From a virus: DNA of 39,521 nt. The stretch spans positions 1-39,521 of IMG/VR virus record IMGVR_UViG_3300046691_000045; one strand, 5' to 3'. Made by a program: the position numbers and the translations under genes. How positions within the stretch are numbered: position 1 is the first letter of the stretch; each line of letters opens with the position of its first letter. The notes under the pieces were generated by a model. It saw only the letters and a list, made by a program, of their open reading frames with translations, had not been told where the DNA came from and did not search any database. This document shows, one piece after another, positions 1 through 6,236 of the stretch.

Positions 1-127
1 CTTTGAGCCATCGTTCATGCTTGCGCTCGACCTCGGCGCGTGACAGATATTCGGGATCGTTCTTTGCGATCTTGGCCGGCTCTTCGGTCATGGGGTTGTT
101 CGGCGTATCTGGTTCATTACCGACTCG
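1..127. repeat. Terminal direct repeat (circular closure), left copy
   Basis: Bases 1-127 are identical to bases 39395-39521. The length of exactly 127 equals a common maximum k-mer used by short-read assemblers, so this is best read as the overlap left when a circular or circularly permuted genome is assembled. The minus-strand gene crossing it stays open through the join. A true 127-bp terminal redundancy is the alternative. Confidence 0.93.
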
Positions 128-337
128 ATAGCACGGAACGCGCTTCTTACAGCCGCCTTCCTGCCTGACCCATCCTGCAATGTAGATGCGCTGGTCACAG
201 TGAAGGTCAGCCACCCATCCGCGCACAGTACCGTGCCGATCCGGCCCGATGATCGCTGACAATTGCCGACATGTTGCCGATCCCATCTGCTCGATCAGGC
301 TCACGATGCGGTTCATGTTTTCGCGCTTCAGCCTCAT
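1..337 (-). CDS. Small phage protein with probable winged-helix N-terminus, split by the contig ends (5' part)
   Basis: Read on the minus strand from ATG at 337, the frame is open to base 1 and, because bases 1-127 repeat at the right end, continues from 39394 to a TGA at 39339-39341. The joined product is 130 residues. The first 60 residues (MNRIVSLIEQMG..., then a CRQLSAIIG segment and an RGWVADL segment) look like a small winged helix-turn-helix, and the tail is charged and ends in a Trp-rich stretch. The function is unknown; DNA binding is an inference from the N-terminal pattern. ATG at 316 is an alternative start, and neither start has a strong ribosome site. It lies downstream of the recombination genes in the leftward block. 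Confidence 0.7.
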   Translation of the reverse strand, partial: MRLKRENMNRIVSLIEQMGSATCRQLSAIIGPDRHGTVRGWVADLHCDQRIYIAGWVRQEGGCKKRVPCYRVGNEPDTPNNPMTEEPAKIAKNDPEYLSRAEVERKHERWLK

Positions 338-341
338 GTGG

Positions 342-413
342 CTAGGGATGGCCGGGATCTTTTGCGGCTTTGCGCGCCAGGTATTTTGCTTTGCGTTCTT
401 CGTCAGTCATCAT
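342..413 (-). CDS. 23-residue charged peptide
   Basis: A short frame reads MMTDEERKAKYLARKAAKDPG and stops at 342-344. It is preceded by a purine-rich ribosome site (GGGAGACGAGGA) and its ATG overlaps the TGA of the 46-residue gene upstream, the same coupling used by neighbouring genes. It is highly basic and acidic and likely helical. No family is recognised. Translation is plausible but conservation would be needed to call it a gene with certainty. Confidence 0.4.
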   Translation of the reverse strand: MMTDEERKAKYLARKAAKDPGHP

Positions 414-550
414 TCCTCGTCTCCCTTCAGTGCTTCTACTTCCCTGCGCAGATTCCTGATAGCTTCAGCCGCGTCCTTCATGACCTGCTTAGATTCCGCG
501 CTCTGGCACCATTCATTGAATGATTCCAGGCGATTCACGATGTCTTCCAT
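410..550 (-). CDS. 46-residue coiled-coil-like phage protein
   Basis: The frame can be extended upstream, but an AGGAG site five bases before ATG at 550 fixes the start, giving a 46-residue protein (MEDIVNRLESFNEWCQSAES...). It is helical throughout, with a heptad-like leucine/isoleucine pattern near the C-terminus (IRNLRREVEAL). It sits directly downstream of the exonuclease gene in the leftward operon and its stop overlaps the next start. Similar short helical proteins occur in many phages without a known role. Function unknown. Confidence 0.65.
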   Translation of the reverse strand: MEDIVNRLESFNEWCQSAESKQVMKDAAEAIRNLRREVEALKGDEE

Positions 551-558
551 GCTGACTC

Positions 559-1233
559 CTACGCAGACTTCTGTTGCAGTGTTGCTACCATCAATTGCAG
601 TTCGGCTTCGAACCGCATGATTCCGTCCTTGAGTTTGGCGATGTACTCTTCGTCGCGCTCGATACGCTGGTGATATAGGCGGTAGTTCTCGCCAGCGCGT
701 GGATCGTACGAGATGAACTCCCACCATTTCCGGCCCGTTACAAGCATGCAGCCCTGTACCTGCGGAATATGGTTGTCCGGCATCCCTTCAAGCATCGTTT
801 GGATGTGGACTGCCTCGTCATGTGGCGCTTTGTTCTCAACACCACCATCCTTACCGATCAGGCCATCAGCAGAACAGCCGATGAACGTGTATTCGGCATG
901 AGTGACGAAGCATGCGGGCTGCACGACTAGCCCTGTTTCCAGCTCAAACGCGCTCAGTGCGTACGATTCGACCTCAGCGCCCCACCGTAGGGCCATGCCG
1001 GAAATTTCGTGCACGGGCTTTCCTGACAGACGCTCGAAGCACAGTTCGCGCATGTACTTATCGCGGGCTGCGGTAGATGTCGGCAGTTTAGGCTGACCCT
1101 TGCGCGGACCTGATTTGTAAACGGCGCCAGGCTCGGGATCAGTGAAGGCCATGACATCAGCGAAGCGGCTGGCCGTGATCTTGCCGGCGCGCTCATTACG
1201 CCATTCCTCGGTGCGTTGTAGTGGCTCACTCAT
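559..1233 (-). CDS. YqaJ/lambda-type alkaline exonuclease (recombination)
   Basis: This 224-residue protein matches the YqaJ viral recombinase family, which resects double-stranded DNA 5' to 3' to leave a 3' strand for the annealing protein. Visible hallmarks are the N-terminal EEWRNERAGKITASRF block (about 9-24), the SADG acidic site (D123), the E-x-K pair (E133, K135) and Q158/Q160 in the HIPQVQ motif; these form the PD-(D/E)xK metal site. The start at 1233 is chosen over the longer frame because GGAGG lies seven bases upstream and the ATG overlaps the stop of the annealase gene by eight bases. The two enzymes form a coupled recombination module. Confidence 0.9.
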   Translation of the reverse strand: MSEPLQRTEEWRNERAGKITASRFADVMAFTDPEPGAVYKSGPRKGQPKLPTSTAARDKYMRELCFERLSGKPVHEISGMALRWGAEVESYALSAFELETGLVVQPACFVTHAEYTFIGCSADGLIGKDGGVENKAPHDEAVHIQTMLEGMPDNHIPQVQGCMLVTGRKWWEFISYDPRAGENYRLYHQRIERDEEYIAKLKDGIMRFEAELQLMVATLQQKSA

Positions 1234-1975
1234 CGCCAGCCTCCGGCATTGCCATTGCCTTAATGCGGTCCTTCTCATCTGCGCCGATGGCCTTTCGCAT
1301 ATCGGTTGTCAGTTCTGCCCATGCCTCTGCAAAGGCGTCCATTCCTTCCTCGCGCGCTACCAGCTCAAGACGAAAGATTGCGCCTTCAATTTCTTCGGTG
1401 CGTTCTGCGGGCTGCGGGAGGGATGCGGCGGCGACTTCTGCGGGTCGCTGACCAACCACGTGTGCCGGCCCCATATCAACGATGCGCTCCGCCTCGTCAT
1501 GATCGAAGATCCCGGCATAGCCGAATGCCAGCCGCGCGCACTGGATCATGGCCTTGTGGCGCAGCATGCGGCGCGGGTGCGACTTCCACGGCGGGGTATC
1601 TCGGCGGCATTCAGCCATATACTCCGTAACCTTAACGGGCCGTGCGCGATCCTTGCGGTAGATGATGCAGGTACAGGATTCGTCGTCCTGCTCGAAGTCC
1701 ATGCCATCAAACAGCAGGCTACCGTTGATGATGCGCGCCCAGCCATCCACGCCGACGACAGGCACGATTCCGTTGTTACGATCCGGGAAAGCGTAGATTT
1801 CCTTCGTCCACGGGTTAAGCCCGTACTGATTGGCAACGATCATGAGCGCAGTCATCTGCGCATCATTGACCTGACCCTTAAAGGCAGTGGCCTTAAGAGT
1901 ATCGATCAGGCCGGTTCCGTCGCCAAGTTCCAGGCGTTGGGCCAACTGCTGTGTGAGTGCTACAAGTGCGGTCAT
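1226..1975 (-). CDS. bet: RecT/Bet-type single-strand annealing protein
   Basis: The 249-residue protein has the Bet/Red-beta family signature: an ANQYGLNPWTKEIYAFPD segment (48-65), the PVVGVDGWARI block (72-82), a helical core (RMLRHKAMIQCARLAFGYAG, about 136-155) and a variable C-terminal tail. The family anneals complementary single strands made by the partner exonuclease, which is the next gene and overlaps it. The ribosome site is AAGGAG, five bases before the ATG. Its roles in phage recombination and possibly concatemer formation are known for the family; use here is inferred. Confidence 0.93.
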   Translation of the reverse strand: MTALVALTQQLAQRLELGDGTGLIDTLKATAFKGQVNDAQMTALMIVANQYGLNPWTKEIYAFPDRNNGIVPVVGVDGWARIINGSLLFDGMDFEQDDESCTCIIYRKDRARPVKVTEYMAECRRDTPPWKSHPRRMLRHKAMIQCARLAFGYAGIFDHDEAERIVDMGPAHVVGQRPAEVAAASLPQPAERTEEIEGAIFRLELVAREEGMDAFAEAWAELTTDMRKAIGADEKDRIKAMAMPEAGDE

Positions 1976-2020
1976 ACAATCTCCTTAGCCGAGACTAAGC
2001 CGGCGTTGAGGGGTTAGAAA

Positions 2021-2173
2021 TCAGGAACAGATCATCCAAACGATAGCGACCATTACGACAGCCGCCGCAAGCCACCACCAGCGCGACTCTTTCTTGTGCT
2101 CGGGCTGGAAGGTAGCGAAGTATCCGTAAGCCTCTTCTCGGGTGCGAGGGGTGCGCAAATGGCTATATCTCAT
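2021..2173 (-). CDS. 50-residue single-pass membrane protein
   Basis: A frame of 50 residues starts at ATG 2173, overlapping the stop of the upstream gene (ATGA), with GGAG seven bases before it. The first 30 residues are polar and basic; residues 32-48 are a hydrophobic segment beginning with three Trp (RWWWLAAAVVMVAIVW). A single transmembrane helix with a cytoplasmic N-terminus is predicted from charge. No family is recognised. The coupling and ribosome site make it a real gene. Confidence 0.7.
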   Translation of the reverse strand: MRYSHLRTPRTREEAYGYFATFQPEHKKESRWWWLAAAVVMVAIVWMICS

Positions 2174-2421
2174 ACCTTTACTCCAAATTCGGCATGCACC
2201 TTACGGTCAGCCTGGATTGATGTCAGCGCGGCAAATGCGGCCCATTGCAGAGCCCCGAGCGCGCGGATGGCGTCAAGGTCGCCAGATGTCAATGCCAGAT
2301 GGTCAATCTCGCGCACACGTTGCAATACACGCTCAACTTCAGCCACCGTTTCAGGCTGGAGCGAGGACGTGAAGATGTTCTCCCGCATCGCCTGACGGAT
2401 AGCGCATTCGCTTGCAGTCAT
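2170..2421 (-). CDS. Conserved phage protein, 83 aa, function unknown
   Basis: An 83-residue, mostly helical protein. It starts at ATG 2421, overlapping the stop of the upstream 49-residue gene, and ends overlapping the next start, so it is part of a tightly coupled leftward chain. AGGA lies nine bases before the ATG. No catalytic or metal motifs are visible. Sequences with this style are common in phage early regions of Burkholderiales; I do not recognise a specific family. Confidence 0.7.
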   Translation of the reverse strand: MTASECAIRQAMRENIFTSSLQPETVAEVERVLQRVREIDHLALTSGDLDAIRALGALQWAAFAALTSIQADRKVHAEFGVKV

Positions 2422-2567
2422 TTCAGATCATCCTTGTCCTCGTCCTGCATGCGGGCGCGGAACGCTTGGTAGAGTTGCTCGATGGTCATGGAGTCGTGTT
2501 GCTCACCGCAGAATCGCGGGTGGAGATACGACTCTCCGAAGCTCTTGAAAAAGTCGCGCCAGTTCAT
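2418..2567 (-). CDS. 49-residue phage protein
   Basis: The frame from ATG 2567 gives 49 residues (MNWRDFFKSFGESYLHPRFC..., C-terminus rich in Asp/Glu/Lys). AGGAG lies seven bases upstream, the start overlaps the previous stop (ATGA), and the stop overlaps the next start. An aromatic N-terminal half is followed by a helical acidic tail. No homologous family is recognised. It is short but its position in the coupled chain supports it. Confidence 0.65.
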   Translation of the reverse strand: MNWRDFFKSFGESYLHPRFCGEQHDSMTIEQLYQAFRARMQDEDKDDLK

Positions 2568-2899
2568 GCTTGCTCTCCTGTGGCTTTGGCGATGAGTGCC
2601 GCAATCCTCTCAGCGAGTTCTGCGGCAGCGTGGTGTCCGCATTCTTGAGCGCACCATTCGATGCAGTCTTGGCACTCATCGAGCAGTGCTAACAGTTCCG
2701 GCGCGGCGGCGATCAGGCGGGCGTTGGCATCTTGAACGGCGACACGTTCCCCGCTCACCGTTTCGGCAATCAGCGTTGCCACGTCCGAATAATTTGGCGT
2801 GTACGGTGCGCCATCAGCCTGCGCGATGTAGAAGCGCGTATCACCCAATTGCTCCCAGCGCGAGAACGACCACGGTCCCGGCGTAAATTTCGTTTCCAT
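2564..2899 (-). CDS. Phage protein with TPGPW / ARLIAAAPELL motifs
   Basis: The 111-residue protein begins METKFTPGPWSFS and contains the phrase ANARLIAAAPELLALL (about 58-73). This combination is widespread in phage and prophage early regions and is usually annotated as hypothetical (Ead/Ea22-like context). The C-terminal half is helical with four cysteines (CQDC, C...C), which might bind metal. Function unknown. The start follows AAGGTG by five bases and overlaps the preceding stop. Confidence 0.75.
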   Translation of the reverse strand: METKFTPGPWSFSRWEQLGDTRFYIAQADGAPYTPNYSDVATLIAETVSGERVAVQDANARLIAAAPELLALLDECQDCIEWCAQECGHHAAAELAERIAALIAKATGEQA

Positions 2900-3210
2900 C
2901 AGTGCACCTTGTCAGAAACCATCTCGAAGTAGGTAGAGCGCGAATCCTTCCGCTCTTCGTCGTCAGCCGCAATCACGTGCTCGATGTTGTCCGCGACAAT
3001 CTTGTCGCAGAAAGCAGACAGCCGGCCCGAGATCGCCAGATTCACAGCGCGAAGATGCTCGATCAGGTTCGCGTCAATCGATGCCGGCTTATTGAACAGC
3101 ACCAGCAGATCGCCAAGCACCTCAAGCGCCGTCTCCCCGTCTATGTATTCAGAAATTGCCCCAGCTCGCAGATCGCTATCGATGCGCTCTTCCGCGTCGT
3201 ACTTGTCCAT
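2899..3210 (-). CDS. Hypothetical acidic phage protein, 103 aa
   Basis: A 103-residue acidic, helical protein (MDKYDAEERIDSDLRAG...). A GGGAG site six bases before ATG 3210 supports the start; the stop overlaps the next start. No motif is recognised. It is the second gene of the leftward early operon, after the HNH gene. Confidence 0.7.
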   Translation of the reverse strand: MDKYDAEERIDSDLRAGAISEYIDGETALEVLGDLLVLFNKPASIDANLIEHLRAVNLAISGRLSAFCDKIVADNIEHVIAADDEERKDSRSTYFEMVSDKVH

Positions 3211-3250
3211 GTCTTCTCCCGTTTAATGGCCCGCCGTAGCGGGCGGGTTG

Positions 3251-3685
3251 TTACAGATCAGCCCAGCGCGTACCAGCGCGAATCTGGCGCACGAGACTTT
3301 TGCTGATGCCGTACTTGGCCGCTACATCCTTCGTGGCGCCGGTTTCTTCGTGTTTGATCTTAGTCGCTGCGGCGCGGTCCAGTTTCTGTGGGCCATGTGT
3401 GCCAAGGCGGTCGCGCTTGTCGCGCAGGTTGCGGGAACGCGTACCCCACGAAAGATGGGCTGCGTTGCAGCAACCATTGCTATCGCACGAATGCAGGACT
3501 TCGTCATTCGGGCATGGCGCTGGGCCGTATGCATCAGCGCAAATCAATCGTGCCACGCGCACGCACTTCCCATTTACCGACGCTTTGGCGTAGCCCTTTT
3601 CATTCGTACCACCCATCCACGGCCAACATTCGTTCGGGCCGCGCTTGTCGATCAATGTATGCAGATCAGATTGTTTCATGGACAT
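3251..3685 (-). CDS. HNH endonuclease with C-terminal helix-turn-helix
   Basis: The 144-residue protein has the phage HNH type with W-P-W and GYAKASVNGK near the N-terminus (21-40), the core VLHSCDSNGCCNAAHL (63-78; H65, N74, H77) and then GT....N..D....R. Residues 115-138 (TGATKDVAAKYGISKSLVRQI) form a helix-turn-helix, as in free-standing homing HNH enzymes that combine nicking with site binding. Alternative roles are a packaging or mobile endonuclease. It is the first gene of the leftward block, directly below a predicted promoter. The ribosome site is weak; a second ATG two codons in is possible. Confidence 0.88.
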   Translation of the reverse strand: MSMKQSDLHTLIDKRGPNECWPWMGGTNEKGYAKASVNGKCVRVARLICADAYGPAPCPNDEVLHSCDSNGCCNAAHLSWGTRSRNLRDKRDRLGTHGPQKLDRAAATKIKHEETGATKDVAAKYGISKSLVRQIRAGTRWADL

Positions 3686-3711
3686 TGCGTGTTGCGTTGT
3701 CGATGGAAGTA

Positions 3712-3740
3712 ACTTTACTACCTAGAACTAGGATACGCAA
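3712..3740 (-). promoter_or_regulatory. Predicted leftward sigma70-type promoter for the early-left operon
   Basis: On the minus strand the -35 element TTGCGT (3735-3740) and -10 element TAAAGT (3712-3717) are separated by 17 bases. It lies about 30 bp upstream of the HNH start and its spacer is filled by the inverted repeat at 3721-3732. The -35 match is poor, so activation or weak basal use is likely. Prediction by eye only. Confidence 0.45.
3721..3732. promoter_or_regulatory. Candidate operator CCTAGAACTAGG in the divergent control region
   Basis: A perfect five-base inverted repeat with a two-base centre (CCTAG-AA-CTAGG) lies exactly in the spacer of the predicted leftward promoter and about 42 bp upstream of the rightward extended -10. 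Its position suggests a repressor site, perhaps for the small DNA-binding protein encoded from 3814. Inference from placement. Confidence 0.4.
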
Positions 3741-3773
3741 GTAAAATCTTTCCACGTTAGATGACTACCGATG

Positions 3774-3782
3774 TGCTATAGT
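3774..3782 (+). promoter_or_regulatory. Predicted rightward extended -10 promoter
   Basis: TGCTATAGT gives an extended -10 (TG-N-TATAGT) about 32 bp before the GTG start of the 3814 gene. No convincing -35 element is seen at the usual distance, which is tolerated for extended -10 promoters. It would drive the first rightward gene and possibly the replication genes. Confidence 0.45.
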
Positions 3783-3813
3783 CGCACCAGTAACATTTCA
3801 CACAGGAGAGAAC

Positions 3814-4014
3814 GTGGACCGACAACAAGAGACGCAGGATATCCGCCAGTGGCTGGAGTCCATGAAGGGAAATTGGGACTGGATCTGCAAGAAGACTGAA
3901 CTGTCTAAAAAGACACTTACGCTGATCGTCAACAGCCCAACCCACTTGGCGCAGCCATCGACCATCAAGGCGTTGAAGTCGGCGCGTAAGTCATGGGAGA
4001 TGAAAAAGAAGTGA
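3814..4014 (+). CDS. Small putative DNA-binding regulator (Cro-like position), 66 aa
   Basis: The gene begins with GTG, five bases after AGGAG. The 66-residue product is basic and helical; residues 21-40 (WDWICKKTELSKKTLTLIVN) fit a helix-turn-helix and the C-terminus is lysine-rich. It is the first rightward gene and faces the HNH operon across a control region with an inverted repeat, the usual position of a Cro- or Cox-like regulator. No CI-type repressor partner is found. The regulatory role is inferred from position and motif. Confidence 0.7.
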   Translation: MDRQQETQDIRQWLESMKGNWDWICKKTELSKKTLTLIVNSPTHLAQPSTIKALKSARKSWEMKKK

Positions 4015-4026
4015 TGTCTGCGCAGC

Positions 4027-4049
4027 GTTTACGCATGTCAACAGTAAAC
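4027..4049. promoter_or_regulatory. Inverted repeat GTTTAC-N11-GTAAAC, possible operator
   Basis: A perfect six-base inverted repeat with an 11-base centre lies just after the regulator gene and about 70 bp before the structured RNA region. Its size fits a dimeric regulator site. I see no good promoter at the expected distance, so its function is uncertain. Confidence 0.35.
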
Positions 4050-4117
4050 CAAAGGACTGTTGCAAAAAGTTTCATGTGCAGAATTTAGGGTTTCCATAGT
4101 TCACTTCTTGTCAGAAA

Positions 4118-4300
4118 ACACCTACACTGGGATCTAGCATCGGTTGCATATCTGTAACTATCGATGCCAGCCCCGTGTAGGTGTGGAAGCCGAAACGGGT
4201 ATAAACGAGAGTGCTTGAGTAGGGGCTTAGGAGTAACCGCCAACACGGCACTCCTAGTCTCGGGGAGCTTCCACTAGCTCCTGAGTCCCGCCTCAAGCGC
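4118..4300 (+). ncRNA. Strongly structured non-coding RNA or leader with competing helices
   Basis: The 308 bases between the regulator gene and the next start hold no credible gene but many long complementary segments. A 67-nt hairpin (4118-4184) stacks ACACCTACAC/GTGTAGGTGT, GGG/CCC, GCATCG/CGATGC and GTTGCA/TGTAAC around a TATC loop. Downstream, GTGGAAGC (4183-4190) pairs with GCTTCCAC (4267-4274). A second helix of 21 pairs (4211-4233 with 4278-4300, one 2x2 internal loop) interlocks with it in pseudoknot order. Competing hairpins are TAGGAGT/ACTCCTA (4228-4234/4250-4256) and GGAGCT/AGCTCCTA-type pairing (4264-4269/4276-4281). Such mutually exclusive pairing suggests a regulatory leader, antisense RNA (compare phage C4/CI RNAs) or an origin element. 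No Rfam family is assigned. Strand is assumed from the downstream genes. Confidence 0.65.
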
Positions 4301-4322
4301 CTGGGTCAACGAAAGGTGCAGC

Positions 4323-4499
4323 ATGTCCATCAAAGAAGCCTCGCCTGCCAGCGAGCAATCTGCCACAAGCGCCAACTCCGGCGTATCCACCGACAACAGC
4401 GATCCGCTGACGTCTGCCATTTCCACCCGTTACGAGCACGTAATCTGCCAAGCAATTTTGGCGGAGGAATTCGCTCGGATTTTTGCTGCTGTCGAGTAG
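4323..4499 (+). CDS. 58-residue Ser/Thr-rich phage protein
   Basis: A 58-residue frame begins at ATG 4323 with AAAGG six bases upstream and ends six bases before the initiator gene. The first 35 residues are rich in Ser, Ala and Thr (SEQSATSANSGVSTDNS) and probably disordered; the last 25 form an amphipathic helix. No family is recognised. It is the first gene after the structured RNA and may be its regulatory target; that is inference. Confidence 0.65.
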   Translation: MSIKEASPASEQSATSANSGVSTDNSDPLTSAISTRYEHVICQAILAEEFARIFAAVE

Positions 4500-4504
4500 T
4501 CGAT

Positions 4505-5260
4505 ATGGACTGGTTCCGCATGTACGGCGAAATGATGGACGACCCGAAGATAGGGACCCTCAGCGACTCTGCATTCCGTACCTGGGTTGAGCTGCTGTGC
4601 TGTGCCTGCAAGGCTGAGGACGAGGGCAACACCCAGTTGACCGAAGAAACTTTGAATTGGGCATTGCGACGTAACGTTACAGAGCCGTTTCAGCAACTGT
4701 TTCAGCGCGGTCTTGTAACGGTCAATGATGCAAAAGAGATTGTCATCGCTAAGTGGTCTGATCGTCAGAAGAAGAGCGATTCCAGTGCACCGAGAGTGCG
4801 GAGGTGCAGGGAGAAAGCCAAGCTGGGCAACACATCAGAGCCATGTAACGTTACAGAAACAGATGTGAAACGTTACGGTAACGCTCTAGAGAAGAGTAGA
4901 GAAGAGAAGAAGAGAGAAGAAAAGAAAGAAGAAAAGAGTAGTGCTCGCGCTACGCGCTTGCCTGCTGACTGGGAACCCGATGCGGGGCAAATTGCTTTCT
5001 GCCAGACGGAGCGACCAGACTTAGTGCCTTTCGACGTTGGGTGCAGATTCCGTGACTACTGGATCGGTAAGGCGGGGAAGGATGGCGCAAAGCTGGATTG
5101 GTCGGCTACATGGCGAAATTGGGTACGCAATGAGCGGCAGGGACCGAATCGAGTTGTTGGGCAAGTCCTGCCGATGAACAAGCAGGAGGCGCTGGAGGCC
5201 CGTAACCGACAGATCGCATTGCAGGTTTCCGAAGACTTTATGAGGGAGGCAGGAGCATGA
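4505..5260 (+). CDS. Replication initiator-like protein (lambda O-type position)
   Basis: The 251-residue product starts at ATG 4505 (MDWFRMYGEMMDDPKIGTL), the usual opening of phage replication proteins with an N-terminal winged-helix domain (about 1-90). A lysine/glutamate-rich linker (129-145) follows. The C-terminal domain (150-215) carries the W-x-P and F-DYW...LDWSATWRNWVRN pattern seen in primosomal DnaT/phage O-like proteins. The upstream open frame is not used: it lacks a ribosome site and overlaps the 58-residue gene. The partner gene follows with an ATGA overlap. Origin binding and helicase recruitment are inferred. Confidence 0.78.
   Translation: MDWFRMYGEMMDDPKIGTLSDSAFRTWVELLCCACKAEDEGNTQLTEETLNWALRRNVTEPFQQLFQRGLVTVNDAKEIVIAKWSDRQKKSDSSAPRVRRCREKAKLGNTSEPCNVTETDVKRYGNALEKSREEKKREEKKEEKSSARATRLPADWEPDAGQIAFCQTERPDLVPFDVGCRFRDYWIGKAGKDGAKLDWSATWRNWVRNERQGPNRVVGQVLPMNKQEALEARNRQIALQVSEDFMREAGA
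4671..4943. other. Candidate replication origin inside the initiator gene (iterons plus purine tract)
   Basis: GTAACGTTACAGA occurs at 4671-4683 and 4845-4857, each containing the perfect palindrome GTAACGTTAC; a third related block at 4869-4883 holds AACGTTAC and GTTAC-G-GTAAC. Directly after comes a purine run, 4888-4938, with only one pyrimidine (T4897). Lambda-type origins have the same plan: iterons followed by an A-rich asymmetric tract in the middle of the O gene. Function is inferred from this resemblance. Confidence 0.5.
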
Positions 5261-5943
5261 ACCAGAACGAATTCCCGAAATTCCAGACGTTGCTGGGCGA
5301 CGTGTATGCCTTCTACCGTCAGGATTTTTCCCAGTTCGCGGCCAAGGTCTGGTGGTCGGCCATGACGCCTTTTGATTTCGCTGCTGTGTCTGAGGCGTTC
5401 AGCAAGCACTGTGTGAACCCGGACAACGGGCAGTTCATGCCGAAGCCTGCCGACATCGTGAAGATGCTCCAAGGCTCCACGCAGGATTCCGCGTTGGTAG
5501 CCTGGACGAAGGTGGACAAGGCTGTGCGGTCAGTTGGGACTTACGCCTCAGTCGCGTTTGACGACCCGATCATCCACCGAGTTATCATCGAAATGGGCGG
5601 CTGGGTGTCGCTAGGGACGAAGACTGAGGACGAATGGCCGTTCATTCGCAATGAGTTCGTAAATCGGTATCGCGGCTACAAGATGCGCAATGAGACGCCT
5701 GAGTATCCCCCGGTCATGATCGGGATTGCGGAGTCGCAGAACGCCAAAAATGGTTTCCAGATTGCCCCGCCGCTGCTCTTGGGCCAGCCTGAAAAAGCGC
5801 AGATGGTGATGCTTAAGGGATCGAATACTCCTGTTCTGCAAGTGACGATGGCAAAGCAGTACGCGAGTGCTCCGGCGTTATCGCACAGCCAGAAGGACTA
5901 CGGCGACGAGATAACGGATGCCATCAATGAGGATGAGCAATGA
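5257..5943 (+). CDS. Probable replication partner / helicase-loader-like protein
   Basis: The 228-residue protein overlaps the initiator stop by four bases (ATGA). It opens MNQNEFPKFQTLLGDVYAFYRQDFSQFAAKVWW-like and has a PKPADIVKMLQG motif (about 62-73), then a middle domain with WPFIRNEFVNRYR. This layout matches a family of phage proteins that always follow initiator-like genes (DUF6475-type, recalled not searched). By analogy with lambda O-P it may deliver the host helicase. No Walker motif is present, so it is not a DnaC-type ATPase. Confidence 0.6.
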   Translation: MNQNEFPKFQTLLGDVYAFYRQDFSQFAAKVWWSAMTPFDFAAVSEAFSKHCVNPDNGQFMPKPADIVKMLQGSTQDSALVAWTKVDKAVRSVGTYASVAFDDPIIHRVIIEMGGWVSLGTKTEDEWPFIRNEFVNRYRGYKMRNETPEYPPVMIGIAESQNAKNGFQIAPPLLLGQPEKAQMVMLKGSNTPVLQVTMAKQYASAPALSHSQKDYGDEITDAINEDEQ

Positions 5944-6236
5944 AAGACTACCCGCGCACCGAATCCGCAGTAGGCCACATGGATGCGGTCTACAAGCGCC
6001 GCAGCTACAACCTGCGCAAGCAGATCACGGGACGTTTCGATGCACCATGCCTGACCAACGCGTCCAAAGCATTGTCGCTTCCGCTCCAGAACCTGAGCAA
6101 GTACGCATACAACCGTCTGCGTATCGTCGAGGGGCTTGCGCGTGAGATTGAGGCTAAGTTGGGGCTTGAGTTTGGCGAATTGGATGGCGATCCTCGCGCG
6201 CCCGCACGCGCGTTTTCGGAGCCATCGAATGCGTAG
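5940..6236 (+). CDS. Hypothetical phage protein, 98 aa, basic
   Basis: The gene overlaps the previous stop (ATGA). The 98-residue product is basic in its first half (VYKRRSYNLRKQITGRF) and predicted helical, with a conserved-looking KALSLPLQNLSKYAYNRLRIVEGLAREIEAKL-type segment. It could bind nucleic acid, but no family is recognised. It lies between the replication pair and the VRR-NUC nuclease, so a role in DNA metabolism is possible. Confidence 0.65.
   Translation: MKDYPRTESAVGHMDAVYKRRSYNLRKQITGRFDAPCLTNASKALSLPLQNLSKYAYNRLRIVEGLAREIEAKLGLEFGELDGDPRAPARAFSEPSNA

Noticed and set aside
410-727. 105-codon version of the gene ending at 410
   Set aside because: It would overlap the exonuclease gene by 169 bases; the AGGAG site before 550 supports the 46-residue form.
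4316-4504. Upstream extension of the initiator gene to 4316
   Set aside because: The extension overlaps the 58-residue gene, has no matching ribosome site, and the family begins at the MDWF start.
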